Notes: generated by a model from the letters alone, not told the origin. DNA of 21,471 nt from QHWK01 sp035315685 (GCA_035315685.1 DATFXR010000456.1:1-21471); one strand, 5' to 3'. Shown: positions 1-7,688, counted from the stretch's first letter. Made by a program: numbers and translations.

Positions 1-2
1 TC

Positions 3-142
3 CTGACGATTCTCGCGCGCGAGCCGCTGCACGGCTACGGCATCTCGCAGCGTCTGGCCGCTCTCAGCCACGATCACTTCCATGTCAATCCGGGATCGCT
101 GTTTCCCTCGCTCTATCGTCTGGAACAGGATGGCAAGCTGAG
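3..142 (+). pseudogene. PadR-family regulator, truncated remnant (left edge)
   Basis: The frame starting at position 3 reads LTILAREPLHGYGISQRL and then NPGSLFPSLYRLEQDGKL. This is the winged-helix core of a PadR regulator: helix 1, the HGYGI turn, and the recognition segment GSLFPSLYRLE. The gene enters from beyond the left edge. After DGKL, where an intact PadR continues into the wing strand and C-terminal helix, similarity stops abruptly at about position 140. From there the permease tail is readable in another frame, and this frame reaches a stop near 222. What is left cannot make a complete regulator. The layout matches a normal padR-ADOP pair that lost everything between the middle of padR and the end of the permease. 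Confidence 0.8.
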
Positions 143-442
143 AAGTACAACGATGTGCACGACACGCCGCCGCGCACGATCTACAGCAATGCCCTTCAGG
201 GCAGCGGCGGCACACCCTTGATTGGCGTACCGCTGGCACTCTTGACGAAAGGTTACGTCGCCAACGTCCTGTCCGTGATGGCGGCACGTCAGGCCGAGAA
301 GCCGGTGACGCTGCCCCTCGTCACCACGGCGCCGATTGTTGTCGCAATGTTCGCGATGCTCACGATCGCGCTCATCGCGTCGTACGTCCCTGCCCGACGC
401 GCCATGAAGCTGGACCCGATCGCCGCGCTCAGAACTGAGTAA
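143..442 (+). pseudogene. ADOP (MacB-like) permease, C-terminal remnant
   Basis: From position 143 the frame reads KYNDVHDTPPRTIY, the end of the periplasmic domain typical of ADOP/MacB permeases. It jumps after the residues NALQ to GVPLALLTKGYVANVL and a last membrane segment, and ends with YVPARRAMKLDPIAALRTE. The closing pattern ARRA-x3-DP-x2-ALR-x-E is the family signature and matches the end of the intact permease at 3651. Only about 100 codons remain of an expected 800 or more. The jump near position 196 removes the penultimate membrane helix region, so at least two deletions are visible. No ribosome site or credible start precedes it. It is a relic, not a small gene. Confidence 0.8.
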
Positions 443-577
443 TGTGTCAGCAGCCTCAACGTTCGGTACGAGCCAGTAACCTCCATGCTCGTCGATTTGA
501 GATCGACGCCCGCCGCGTGAAGCGCCGGCATGATCGATGTAGACTTTCTACATGATGATGTGTAGACTTCCTACGCA
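443..577. other. Intergenic gap between ADOP relic and padR
   Basis: No coding signal is seen. A dyad GTCGAT-N5-ATCGAC lies at 491-507 but has no T-run behind it. The right half holds the tandem operator-like dyads annotated separately. Confidence 0.5.
538..575 (+). promoter_or_regulatory. Tandem dyad operator upstream of padR (probable autoregulation site)
   Basis: Two copies of the same dyad precede the padR start codon at 578. The first, TGTAGACTTTCTACA at 538-552, is a perfect 6-bp inverted repeat around a 3-bp spacer. The second, TGTAGACTTCCTACG at 561-575, keeps 4 bp of symmetry (GTAG/CTAC). They are spaced 23 bp centre to centre, about two helical turns, and the second ends 2 bp before the ATG. 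PadR dimers commonly bind dyads in their own promoters, so autorepression of the padR-ADOP pair is inferred. No clear -35/-10 pair could be assigned. Confidence 0.65.
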
Positions 578-931
578 ATGGCTCACAAGACGCCTGCACG
601 AGTCGATCTCTTTCGCGGCACCCTCGACCTGCTGATCCTCAAGACGCTCCTTCCTGGCCCGAACCATGGCCACGCCATCGCGAAGCACATCCAGCGCACC
701 TCGGAAGATCTGCTGCAAGTCGAGACCGGGTCGCTGTACCCGGCCCTCTACCGCCTCGAGGCTGCGGGATGGGTCACCGCCTCGTGGGAGAAATCCGAGA
801 AGGGCAAGCGCGCGCGCTACTACCGCATCACCGCGCTCGGCCGGAAACAGCTCGCGAGCGAGCACTCGAAATGGGACGCGTTCGCTCGCGCCATGCGCCT
901 CCTGCTGAATCCCGGACGCGAGGAAGCGTGA
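578..931 (+). CDS. PadR-family transcriptional regulator
   Basis: A 117-residue PadR protein of normal size for the short subfamily. The winged helix spans about residues 8-85: LFRGTLDLLILKTL (helix 1), NHGHAIAKHIQ (helix 2), ETGSLYPALYRLEAAGWV (recognition helix), and the wing with SEKGKRARYYRITALG. A short C-terminal helix follows. PadR proteins act as dimeric repressors, often released by ligand or stress. The stop codon overlaps the GTG start of the permease (GTGA at 928-931), so the two are translationally coupled. This is the standard padR-ADOP arrangement in Acidobacteriota. The tandem dyads just upstream suggest that it controls its own operon. The start at 578 is chosen because the domain begins at once and no earlier in-frame start is needed. 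Confidence 0.92.
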   Translation: MAHKTPARVDLFRGTLDLLILKTLLPGPNHGHAIAKHIQRTSEDLLQVETGSLYPALYRLEAAGWVTASWEKSEKGKRARYYRITALGRKQLASEHSKWDAFARAMRLLLNPGREEA

Positions 932-3651
932 CGAAGATCGCCTGGTGGATACGGCGTCGGCAGAAGGAGAGCGACCTGCGGGAGGAGCTCGAGTTCCACC
1001 TGAGCGAAGACGCGGACGAGCGCGAAGCCGGCGGACTGTCGCGCGAAGAGGCGCGCGCGGCCGCACGCCGCGACCTCGGTAACGTGACGCTGCTCACCGA
1101 GGACACGCGCGCGCTGTGGACCTGTACGCTTCTCGAGCAGTTCGCTCAGGACGTGCGCTACGCGCTGAGGACGATGGCCCGACACAGGGCGGTAAGTGCG
1201 TTCGCCGTGCTGTCGCTGGCGATGGGCATCGGCGCGGGCACCGCGATCTACGGCTTCATGGACGCGATCCTCGTGCGGCAGCTGCCGATCGTGGACCCGG
1301 CGTCGCTCGTCGAGATCACCTGGCGCGCGAAACACGTCGAGCCACGGAATGGACCCACCGGACCGTCAGAATTCGTCCTGCGCTCGATCTACGGCCGTAT
1401 GGACAACGACGAGACCGGCGCACACGCGCGGATCTTTCCGTTCGCGGCGGTCGAGCCGCTGCGCGAGGCGTCGGCGCCGGTGCTGTCCAGCACGTTCACG
1501 TACTTCATGTCGCGGAGAATGAACGTCCTCATTCGCGGCGACGCGGATCTCGCGGACGTCGAGTACGTCTCCGGCGATTTCTTCCGCAGCCTCGCGGTGG
1601 CGCCGGGCGCCGGACGGACGACCGAACCCGGCGATGACCGTCCCGGCGCCCATCCAGTCGCCGTCCTCTCGCACGGCTACGCCCAGCGGCGGTTCGGCAC
1701 CGTCGCGCAGGCAGTCGGCCAGCGGATTCTCGTCAATAACACGCCATTCACCGTGGCCGGCGTGGCGCCGCCGGAATTCGTCGGCGTCGACCCGGGCGTT
1801 GCCCCGGGCGTGTATCTGCCGTTGTCGACCAATCCTCTGCTCGATTCGGAGGCGCCGGCCCGGAACGTCGATCCGAACTACTACTGGATCGGCATCATGG
1901 GACGCCTGCGTCCCGGCGTGACGCGCGAACAGGCCCAGGCCGCGCTGGCGCCGGTGTTCGCCAGCTGGGTCGCGGCGACGGCGTCGAACGATCGGGAGCG
2001 CGCGAACCTTCCGCAGCTGTCCGTGGACGCAGGCGGCCGCGGGCTCGACACGCTGCGCGCCAGATACTCGAAACCGCTCTACGTGCTGCTGGCGATGGTC
2101 GGCCTGATTCTCGCCATCGCCTGCGCGAACATGGCCAACCTGCTGCTCGCGCGCGCCGCCGCGCGGCGACGGGAGATCGCCGTGCGCCTCAGCATCGGCG
2201 CGGGACGGCTGCGGTTGATCCGCCAGTTGCTGACCGAAAGCCTCGTCCTCGCGGCGTTGAGCGGCGCGCTCGGCATCCTCATCGCGTCCGCTGGCATTCG
2301 GCTGCTCACCGTACTGCTGGCTAACGGCGATTCCGGATTCACGCTGCACGCAGAGCTGAACGCGCGCGTGCTCGCGCTCGCCGTTGCGGTGTCGACCTTG
2401 TGCGGCACGCTCTTCGGCCTCGTGCCGGCGATTCGCTCGACGCGGCTCACGCTCGTGCCGGCGCTGAAGAACATCGACCTCGTGCCGCGGATGCGCCTGC
2501 AGGAGGCGCTCGTCGTCTCGCAGATCGCGCTGCTCTCGTTGTTGTTGGTGGCTGCGGGTCTGCTGGCGCGCACGCTCGCAAACCTCCAGGCCGTTCCGCT
2601 CGGCTTCAATCCCGAAGGCGTCCTGCTCTTTCAGGTGAACGCGCCCCAGGCTGGCTACCCCGCATCGAGAGCCGCGGCGTTCTATGAGGAGCTGAGGCGG
2701 CGCTTCGCCGAAATTCCCGGCGTCCGCGCCACGACGCTGTCGCATTCATCGCTCGTCGGGGCGGGCCGCGCGCACCCGATCACGGTGGACGGCGTGCCCG
2801 CCGTGCGCACGCGATTTCTCCAGACCGGCCGGGACTTCTTCTCGGCCATGGAGATTCCGATCTTGCAGGGCCGCGAGATCGATGAACGCGATCGCCAGGG
2901 CTCGCTCCCGGTGGTCGTCATCAGCGAACTGTTCGCGCGGACGTTTTTCGCAAATCACAGCCCGCTCGGACGCCACATCAAGGTTGGCGGCAGCATGTCG
3001 CTCGATCTGGAAGTGATCGGCGTCGCAGCGGACGCGCGGTACGGCGGTCTGAAGGGCGCCAATCCGCCCGTCGTCTACGTACCGTACACACAGATTCCGA
3101 CGAAGCAGCTGCAGCAGATGACGTACGCGTTGCGCACCGACGGCGATCCGCTGCGGCATGTCAGCGCGGTTCGCGCGATCGTGCACGACGCGGACGCGCG
3201 CGTGCCGGTGACGAACGTCGTCACCGAGCGCGCCGAAGTCGACCAGACGATGAACCAGGAGATGGTGCTCGCGCGTCTGTGCACCGCGTTCGCAATCGTC
3301 GCGCTCGCGATCGCGTGTGTCGGCCTCTACGGAACGATCGCCTACGGCGTGGCGCGGCGGACGACCGAGATCGGCATCCGCATCGCGCTCGGCGCTCAGC
3401 GCGGCGCCGTCGTCTGGATGGTGCTGCGCGAGGTGTGCGTCCTTGCCGCGGTCGGTCTCGCGATCAGCGTCCCGATCGCGCGCAGCGCGTCGACGTTCAT
3501 CGCATCGTTCCTGTTTGAGATTACTCCGAACGACCCGCGCGCCATCGCGTTCGCGGCGGCAACGCTGTTCGCGACCGCGGTGGTGGCGGGGTACGGACCG
3601 GCGCACCGGGCATCGCGCATCGACCCCACCAGCGCGCTGCGCAATGAGTAA
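928..3651 (+). CDS. ADOP-family ABC transporter permease (MacB-like, duplicated)
   Basis: The 907-residue protein starts at GTG 928, overlapping the padR stop. An earlier in-frame ATG at 769 would only add a translation of padR in the wrong frame. Residues 1-65 are the soluble permease-prefix helical segment (LREELEFHLSEDADEREAGG). TM1 is at about 88-112, followed by a first periplasmic MacB domain. Three helices at about 384-505 carry CANMANLLLARAAARRREIA. A second half then repeats the layout: a helix at about 525-550, a periplasmic domain, and three helices at about 780-900 with RRTTEIGIRIALGAQR. It ends with the family signature RASRIDPTSALRNE. ADOP proteins are two fused MacB/FtsX-type permeases found without an ATPase gene, and none is seen here. 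The substrate is unknown. The frame appears intact throughout. Confidence 0.92.
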   Translation: MTKIAWWIRRRQKESDLREELEFHLSEDADEREAGGLSREEARAAARRDLGNVTLLTEDTRALWTCTLLEQFAQDVRYALRTMARHRAVSAFAVLSLAMGIGAGTAIYGFMDAILVRQLPIVDPASLVEITWRAKHVEPRNGPTGPSEFVLRSIYGRMDNDETGAHARIFPFAAVEPLREASAPVLSSTFTYFMSRRMNVLIRGDADLADVEYVSGDFFRSLAVAPGAGRTTEPGDDRPGAHPVAVLSHGYAQRRFGTVAQAVGQRILVNNTPFTVAGVAPPEFVGVDPGVAPGVYLPLSTNPLLDSEAPARNVDPNYYWIGIMGRLRPGVTREQAQAALAPVFASWVAATASNDRERANLPQLSVDAGGRGLDTLRARYSKPLYVLLAMVGLILAIACANMANLLLARAAARRREIAVRLSIGAGRLRLIRQLLTESLVLAALSGALGILIASAGIRLLTVLLANGDSGFTLHAELNARVLALAVAVSTLCGTLFGLVPAIRSTRLTLVPALKNIDLVPRMRLQEALVVSQIALLSLLLVAAGLLARTLANLQAVPLGFNPEGVLLFQVNAPQAGYPASRAAAFYEELRRRFAEIPGVRATTLSHSSLVGAGRAHPITVDGVPAVRTRFLQTGRDFFSAMEIPILQGREIDERDRQGSLPVVVISELFARTFFANHSPLGRHIKVGGSMSLDLEVIGVAADARYGGLKGANPPVVYVPYTQIPTKQLQQMTYALRTDGDPLRHVSAVRAIVHDADARVPVTNVVTERAEVDQTMNQEMVLARLCTAFAIVALAIACVGLYGTIAYGVARRTTEIGIRIALGAQRGAVVWMVLREVCVLAAVGLAISVPIARSASTFIASFLFEITPNDPRAIAFAAATLFATAVVAGYGPAHRASRIDPTSALRNE

Positions 3652-3670
3652 CAGCTCATTGGTGATTCCT

Positions 3671-3814
3671 CTTTGCCGGGAGCGAGGTGTCGCGTTCGAG
3701 CGATTCCCCGGCATGACCCAGGATGACCTGGGCATTTGGACCACGCCATCGGGCGCCAAGGTTGCGTGGTTCAAGGATCCCGACGGGAACACTCTGTCTG
3801 TGGGTGAGCGCTAG
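3671..3814 (+). pseudogene. VOC (glyoxalase/bleomycin-resistance-like) protein, C-terminal remnant
   Basis: The frame reads ERGVAFERFPGMTQDDLG and then IWTTPSGAKVAWFKDPDGN, ending at the TAG at 3812-3814. This is the last beta-alpha-beta-beta-beta module of a vicinal-oxygen-chelate protein; the AWFKDPDGN turn is very characteristic. The N-terminal half of the usual ~120 residues is missing. An ATG at 3644 overlaps the stop of the permease and would give a 56-residue product, but its first residues have no VOC character. It is read as a deletion remnant that fused to the end of the permease gene. Confidence 0.7.
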
Positions 3815-3923
3815 CTCCTTCCACGGCGGATGTATCCGTAGTCGATCATGCTCGGCTCGCCGTTGCCTGTCGATTGTTCTGCTCTGCGTCGACAAGCGCG
3901 CCCATCACCGCGATCGACGATGG

Positions 3924-4487
3924 TTACGGCTTCGGCTTCCTCGTATTCGTTGGCCCGGCATCCGGTCGGGGATCGACGACAAAGCCGTCACGATTCGGCA
4001 TCTTCACTGTGGGCAGCGTCCCGGCGTTCATCACGACATCGTCTCCGATGATGCCGCTGAGGTTCAGGATGTACGCGACGACCGCGTAGACTTCCTCCGG
4101 CTTCAACAGGCCCGGCCGATCGAACGGCATCGCCCGATTCACGTAATCCCACACCGTCGTCGCCTGCGGCCAGAAACTCCCAACCGTCTTGAGAGGCCGC
4201 GTGGTGGCGAGCGTGTCTTGCCCGCCGACGAGCGCGGCGCCCACGCCGCCACCCTCGCCATTCGGACCGTGGCAGCCGGCGCAGTGAGCCGCGTAAACGG
4301 TGCGTCCTTCGGCGACGGTTCCGGAGCCCTCGGGCAAGCCGCCGCCGTCCGGCGCGATGGCAGCGCCCAGGTCGCGAACTTCGTCTGGAGTCGGCGGCCG
4401 CCCTACGCCAAACCGGGGTGACTGCGCCGCCATCGTTGCGGCACCCGCGAGCACGATCGCCAGCGCCAGCGCGCTACGCGTCCACAT
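3924..4487 (-). CDS. c-type cytochrome, probable electron acceptor of the sulfite dehydrogenase
   Basis: A 187-residue exported monohaem cytochrome c. Residues 1-21 form a Sec signal peptide (RSALALAIVLAGAATMAAQ). The haem-binding motif is C69-A-G-C72-H73, in the context VYAAHCAGCHGPNGEGGG. The probable distal ligand is Met120 in NRAMPFDRPGLL, followed by the conserved C-terminal helix EEVYAVVAYILNL. A charged, proline-rich tail ends the protein. The start ATG lies inside the end of the soxC-like gene (14-nt overlap), so the two are translationally coupled. In Sox and Sor systems the molybdenum subunit passes electrons to just such a cytochrome (SoxD/SorB type), which is the inferred role here. 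Other Sox genes are not in view. Confidence 0.9.
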   Translation of the reverse strand: MWTRSALALAIVLAGAATMAAQSPRFGVGRPPTPDEVRDLGAAIAPDGGGLPEGSGTVAEGRTVYAAHCAGCHGPNGEGGGVGAALVGGQDTLATTRPLKTVGSFWPQATTVWDYVNRAMPFDRPGLLKPEEVYAVVAYILNLSGIIGDDVVMNAGTLPTVKMPNRDGFVVDPRPDAGPTNTRKPKP

Positions 4488-5688
4488 TGGTCACCGTCCC
4501 GTCGGTCTGGACTCGCCAGAACTTCGTCCCGTTGAAGTGATAGACCGAATTCCCGCCGCGCACGGCGACGAGCTCTGCGCGCGAGGGCTGCACGTAGCCG
4601 GTCTCGTCAATGGCGCGCGAGGCGAGGACCGCTTCCCGGCCTTCGAAACGCCACGGCATTCGAAAACGTGTCAGCGCGATCGGCAACCGCGGTTCCTGCA
4701 GCTGCGCGGCCGTCCAAATCCGTCCTCCATCCGTTGTGATTTCCACGCGCTCGATCTTTCCGTTTCCGGACCACGCGAGGCCGGTCAATTCGTACAGGCC
4801 GATCCCCGGCAGCCCCTGCCCTCCTGACGGGAAGGTGATGACCGACTTCGCTTCCATCTGATACGTGAAGATGCGCGCTTTTCCGTCGGGCATCAGATCC
4901 GAGTACTTCGACGTTTCATCCCGCGCCATGTAGGGCTGATTGGTGAGCTTCAGGCTATGAAGCCACTTCACATTCGTATTGCCTTCCCACCCGGGGTTGA
5001 TGAGCCGCAGCGGATAGCCCTGGGAGGGACGAATCATTTCGCCGTTCTGTCCGTACGCGAGGAGCGTGTTCTCCATTGCCTTCGACAACGGAATACTGCG
5101 CTCCATCCGGCAGGCATCCGCACCTTCCGCAATCACCCACGACGCTCCGGGTTTGACGCCGACTTCCGCAAGCAGCGTTGCGAGCGGCACGCCGGTCCAC
5201 TCGCTGCAGCTGACCAGACCGTAGCTGCGCTGGACGTCGGGACCGGTCCGGGCGGCCCATTCGCCCGCGCTGTTGCCGCCACACTCCAGCACGAGCGCAC
5301 GAGTGATCGACGGCAGCCGTTGGATCTCCGCCATCGTCAACGAGAGCGGTCGATCGACCATGCCGTGAATGACCAGTCGATGCTGAGACGGATCGATCGT
5401 CGGGATCCCCGAATGGTGACGCTCGTAATGCAGCGACGAGGGCGTGATCGTTCCCACGGACGCCTGCAGCGGCGTGAAGCAGGAACCGGTCTGCGGCGTC
5501 TTCGAGTCCCGGTGCCAGCGGACCGCCTTCTCGAACGGCGACCGCTCACCGTACGGTCCCAACGGAGCGCCAAGTTTCCCTGGCGTCTCCCACGCGAGCA
5601 GCCGCTGACGTTGCGCGAGGACTCCTCCACCGAGCGTCGCAGTCATGCGAAGAAGCTGCCGTCGGCCCGACCGGGAACTGTCGTTCAT
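4474..5688 (-). CDS. soxC: SoxC-type sulfite dehydrogenase, molybdenum cofactor subunit
   Basis: A 404-residue sulfite-oxidase-family enzyme. The N-terminus holds a twin-arginine signal (SGRRQLLRMTATLGGGVLAQ), as expected for a periplasmic enzyme that folds around its cofactor in the cytoplasm. The Moco domain covers about residues 60-270. Cys136 in LVLECGGNSAGEW is the predicted molybdenum ligand, and GYPLRLINPGWEGNTNVKWL is a typical downstream segment. The C-terminal dimerisation domain, about 285-404, has the usual IERVEITTDGGRIW motif. The family oxidises sulfite to sulfate with a cytochrome c as acceptor. The start at 5688 is supported by a GAGGTGG site 4 nt upstream. It is 31 nt downstream of the hypothetical gene ending at 5720 and overlaps the cytochrome gene, so an operon is likely. 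Confidence 0.92.
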   Translation of the reverse strand: MNDSSRSGRRQLLRMTATLGGGVLAQRQRLLAWETPGKLGAPLGPYGERSPFEKAVRWHRDSKTPQTGSCFTPLQASVGTITPSSLHYERHHSGIPTIDPSQHRLVIHGMVDRPLSLTMAEIQRLPSITRALVLECGGNSAGEWAARTGPDVQRSYGLVSCSEWTGVPLATLLAEVGVKPGASWVIAEGADACRMERSIPLSKAMENTLLAYGQNGEMIRPSQGYPLRLINPGWEGNTNVKWLHSLKLTNQPYMARDETSKYSDLMPDGKARIFTYQMEAKSVITFPSGGQGLPGIGLYELTGLAWSGNGKIERVEITTDGGRIWTAAQLQEPRLPIALTRFRMPWRFEGREAVLASRAIDETGYVQPSRAELVAVRGGNSVYHFNGTKFWRVQTDGTVTNVDA

Positions 5689-5719
5689 CGCGCCACCTCG
5701 CGGAGATTGTAAGAGCCAG

Positions 5720-6406
5720 TTAGAGGCTGTTCAGGGTCCGAACCGCCAACTCGTGCCGGCGCCGTGCGTAGACCGCTGCCGGCACCGCACGGCTCGCCGC
5801 TCGTTCGAGCGCGGTCGCCGCGTGCTTCAACTCGGTCTTCGCATCGCCGCTGTCCATCTCGTTCAAGGCCAGCACCGTGTACCAGAAAGGGAATCTCCGC
5901 CATCCATGTTCGCCGTCGCGCACCGACCGCAGATGCAAGACGCCGCGCCGCAGGCGCTCTTCGCGACGATTGAGGCCGCCGGCGAGGAGGTTCCGCCACA
6001 GGCCCACGCTGCACTTGCCGCAACAGAAAAGCCCTGGATTACGTCGGCGCGGGTCTTCGGCTGCACGCGCCAGACATCGCATCAAGCCTTCGTCCGCCGC
6101 TTCCATCGCGCGCGCGACACTGCGATCGCGCACTCGCAGCAGACGCAGCGTTCGCGAGGCTTCTTCGCCGAGGATGTGACGCGCCGATGCCGACGCGATA
6201 CGCTCGCCGGTAAAGAGGACTATCCCCTTCGAGCGTTCGGAAGGGAATCCCGCGAAGGTTCCTCCGTAGGACCCGGGCAACCCCTGGCGCGCGGCGATCC
6301 ACCGTGCAACCTGACCGCGTTCAGCGCCAGCGAACGCGCGGCCCTCGAAGTGCGCCGCATTGACGGCATCGACCGTCTGCGAAAGGCTCGCCCTGTGGAT
6401 CAACAC
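5720..6406 (-). CDS. Hypothetical protein with CCGKC motif, upstream of soxC
   Basis: The family is not recognised. The start is taken at GTG 6406, because AAGGAG lies 6 nt upstream. The frame is open further upstream, but that stretch has weak coding character and runs towards the divergent padR promoter. The product is then about 228 residues, mostly helical. Near the middle it has a conserved-looking cysteine motif, GLFCCGKCSVGLW, followed by WRNLLAGGLNRREERLRRG and GWRRFPFWYTVLALNEM. The spacing of amphipathic helices and the aromatic FPFWYT segment recall alpha/alpha-barrel proteins, but that is only an impression. No signal peptide is seen. It lies 31 nt upstream of soxC on the same strand, so it may be co-expressed with the sulfite dehydrogenase. 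Confidence 0.7.
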   Translation of the reverse strand: MLIHRASLSQTVDAVNAAHFEGRAFAGAERGQVARWIAARQGLPGSYGGTFAGFPSERSKGIVLFTGERIASASARHILGEEASRTLRLLRVRDRSVARAMEAADEGLMRCLARAAEDPRRRNPGLFCCGKCSVGLWRNLLAGGLNRREERLRRGVLHLRSVRDGEHGWRRFPFWYTVLALNEMDSGDAKTELKHAATALERAASRAVPAAVYARRRHELAVRTLNSL

Positions 6407-6641
6407 GCGGAGCTCCTTGCTCGAAAACGGTGGCCGACTCTGGACCCGGTCCTCATCGTGACGGCCGGCGCAATGGTGCCGAAGCGCGTGCGCCGAGTCA
6501 ACGGCCCGCGACGCGAGGTAGTCTCGGGCGCCGCGGGCGTGGGCATCGCGCTCGCAGGTCGATTCAGGCGTCCTCCTGGTCGCGGCGCTGCTCACAAGCC
6601 GCCGGCATCGCTGACGTCGAGGCCCCCCAAGCCGTCGCCGG
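6407..6641. other. Divergent intergenic region between the CCGKC gene and padR
   Basis: No convincing gene is seen on either strand. The left end carries the AAGGAG ribosome site of the minus-strand gene (6413-6418). The right end leads into the padR promoter. Confidence 0.45.
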
Positions 6642-6670
6642 TTGACATACATAGAACCACAACGTATAAA
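6642..6670 (+). promoter_or_regulatory. Near-consensus sigma-70 promoter of the second padR
   Basis: TTGACA at 6642-6647 and TATAAA at 6665-6670 are separated by exactly 17 bp. A transcript starting about 7 nt downstream (near 6677) would leave only a few bases before the ATG at 6681, so the message is probably nearly leaderless; no ribosome site is present. ACGTAT occurs twice, 15 bp apart, at 6662-6667 and 6677-6682, overlapping the -10 and the start codon, and could be part of a PadR operator. Confidence 0.75.
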
Positions 6671-6680
6671 ACCTCGACGT

Positions 6681-7019
6681 ATGGACATGGGCAAGGATCT
6701 TGTTGCTGCGTCCGCCACGCCACTCGTGCTCGCCATCCTTGCCGAAGGCGATAGTTACGGCTACGCCATCATCAAGCGAGTGGCCGAGCTGTCAGGCGGG
6801 CACCTGCAGTGGACCGACGGCATGCTCTATCCCGTGCTGCACCGGCTGGAGCGCCAGGGTCATGTTGCGGCGAAGTGGTCCGCGTCCGAGACCGGCCGCA
6901 GGCGCAAGTACTACCGGATCACGAAACAAGGCCGGGCGCTCCTCGCAGCCCAGCGCCAGCAATGGCAGGCCGTGGACGGCACCCTACGGGAAATCTGGAT
7001 GAAGGCATGCACGGTATGA
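6681..7019 (+). CDS. PadR-family transcriptional regulator (second copy)
   Basis: A 112-residue PadR regulator. The winged helix begins at LVLAILAEGDSYGYAIIKRV. The recognition segment is WTDGMLYPVLHRLERQGHV, and the wing contains GRRRKYYRITKQG. A C-terminal helix (AAQRQQWQAVDGTLREIW) provides the usual dimer contact. The start at 6681 is preferred because the promoter -10 lies at 6665-6670, which excludes the in-frame ATG at 6642 (inside the -35). It is only distantly similar to the PadR at 578. The stop overlaps the ATG of the next, broken gene (ATGA at 7016-7019). In related loci such a pair regulates a membrane protein; here the partner gene is damaged. Confidence 0.9.
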   Translation: MDMGKDLVAASATPLVLAILAEGDSYGYAIIKRVAELSGGHLQWTDGMLYPVLHRLERQGHVAAKWSASETGRRRKYYRITKQGRALLAAQRQQWQAVDGTLREIWMKACTV

Positions 7020-7622
7020 CGGCCTTCGCCGATCAGCCAATCGAGGATCAAAATCGCGCAGTGGCGGACGTCCTTGCGTCACCGGCAGGCCGTTCGCCGT
7101 CTCGACGTCGAGGAGCTCGAGGGACATCTGCGCGACCAGCTGGGGGCGCTCATCGAGGCGGGGCTGGGCGCAGATGAAGCGTTCTTGGCCACGATGGTGT
7201 GGACAGGCAACCCCATCAACGTGAAACGGGAAGTACTGATCGGCTTCGATCTGATGCTGGCGGTCGTCGTCGGGCTGGTGCTCTACGCAGCCTCCGCTCG
7301 CGACCCGCCACCGCCCGACTTCTTCGACGGCCTGCAACTGCTGCTCGTGGTCAGCGCCCTCGTGGTCGATGGCGTGGCGCTCGCGGCGATCGCAGCGCGC
7401 ATCTCCGAGTTTGGCTTCACGCCCAACCGGGTGGCGGCCTTTGGCGAAAATCTCATTCTGCTCGGCAACCTGGCAGGAACGGCATTGCTCTATGCGCGCT
7501 TTCTGCGTCAGCGGGGCTCGTTTGCTCCCTTGGAGCGATGGCAGATCGCCTATCTGCCCGAGTACGTCGTATGGGCAGGACTCGTGGTTGTCGCGTTCCC
7601 GGTCGCGTTCGCGTACCGTTGA
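7016..7622 (+). pseudogene. PadR-linked permease-prefix/membrane protein, frameshifted and internally deleted
   Basis: The gene starts at ATG 7016, overlapping the padR stop, and reads MTAFADQPIEDQ. At the AAAA run at 7050-7053 the frame is lost. Removing one A restores IAQWRTSLRHRQAV and then DVEELEGHLRDQLGALIEAG, the expected permease-prefix helical domain. After DEAFLATM (near 7195) the usual end of that domain is missing. The sequence goes straight into a membrane region (VLIGFDLMLAVVVGLVLYA, LLLVVSALVVDGVALAAIAA, LILLGNLAGTALLYARF, PEYVVWAGLVVVAFPVAFA), which gives four predicted helices. Proteins of this type are normally much longer, so an internal deletion is inferred as well as the single-base shift. 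It is probably non-functional unless the shift is a sequencing error. Confidence 0.72.
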
Positions 7623-7688
7623 TGTCCTCCTGGCATGCACCGGCGGTCAGTCGTGATCCGTCGCCAGGCCTTAGGTCATGAGGCCCGC

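Noticed and set aside
491..507. GTCGAT-N5-ATCGAC dyad as terminator of the ADOP relic
   Set aside because: No U-tract and the upstream gene is a relic; such dyads are common by chance in this composition.
1366..2745. 459-codon minus-strand frame inside the ADOP permease
   Set aside because: Arg/Glu/His-rich translation typical of GC-rich antisense; the plus strand encodes a full permease.
5645..6754. 369-codon plus-strand frame opposite the CCGKC gene
   Set aside because: Arg/Pro-rich antisense translation; the minus strand has a ribosome site, a plausible protein and an operon context.
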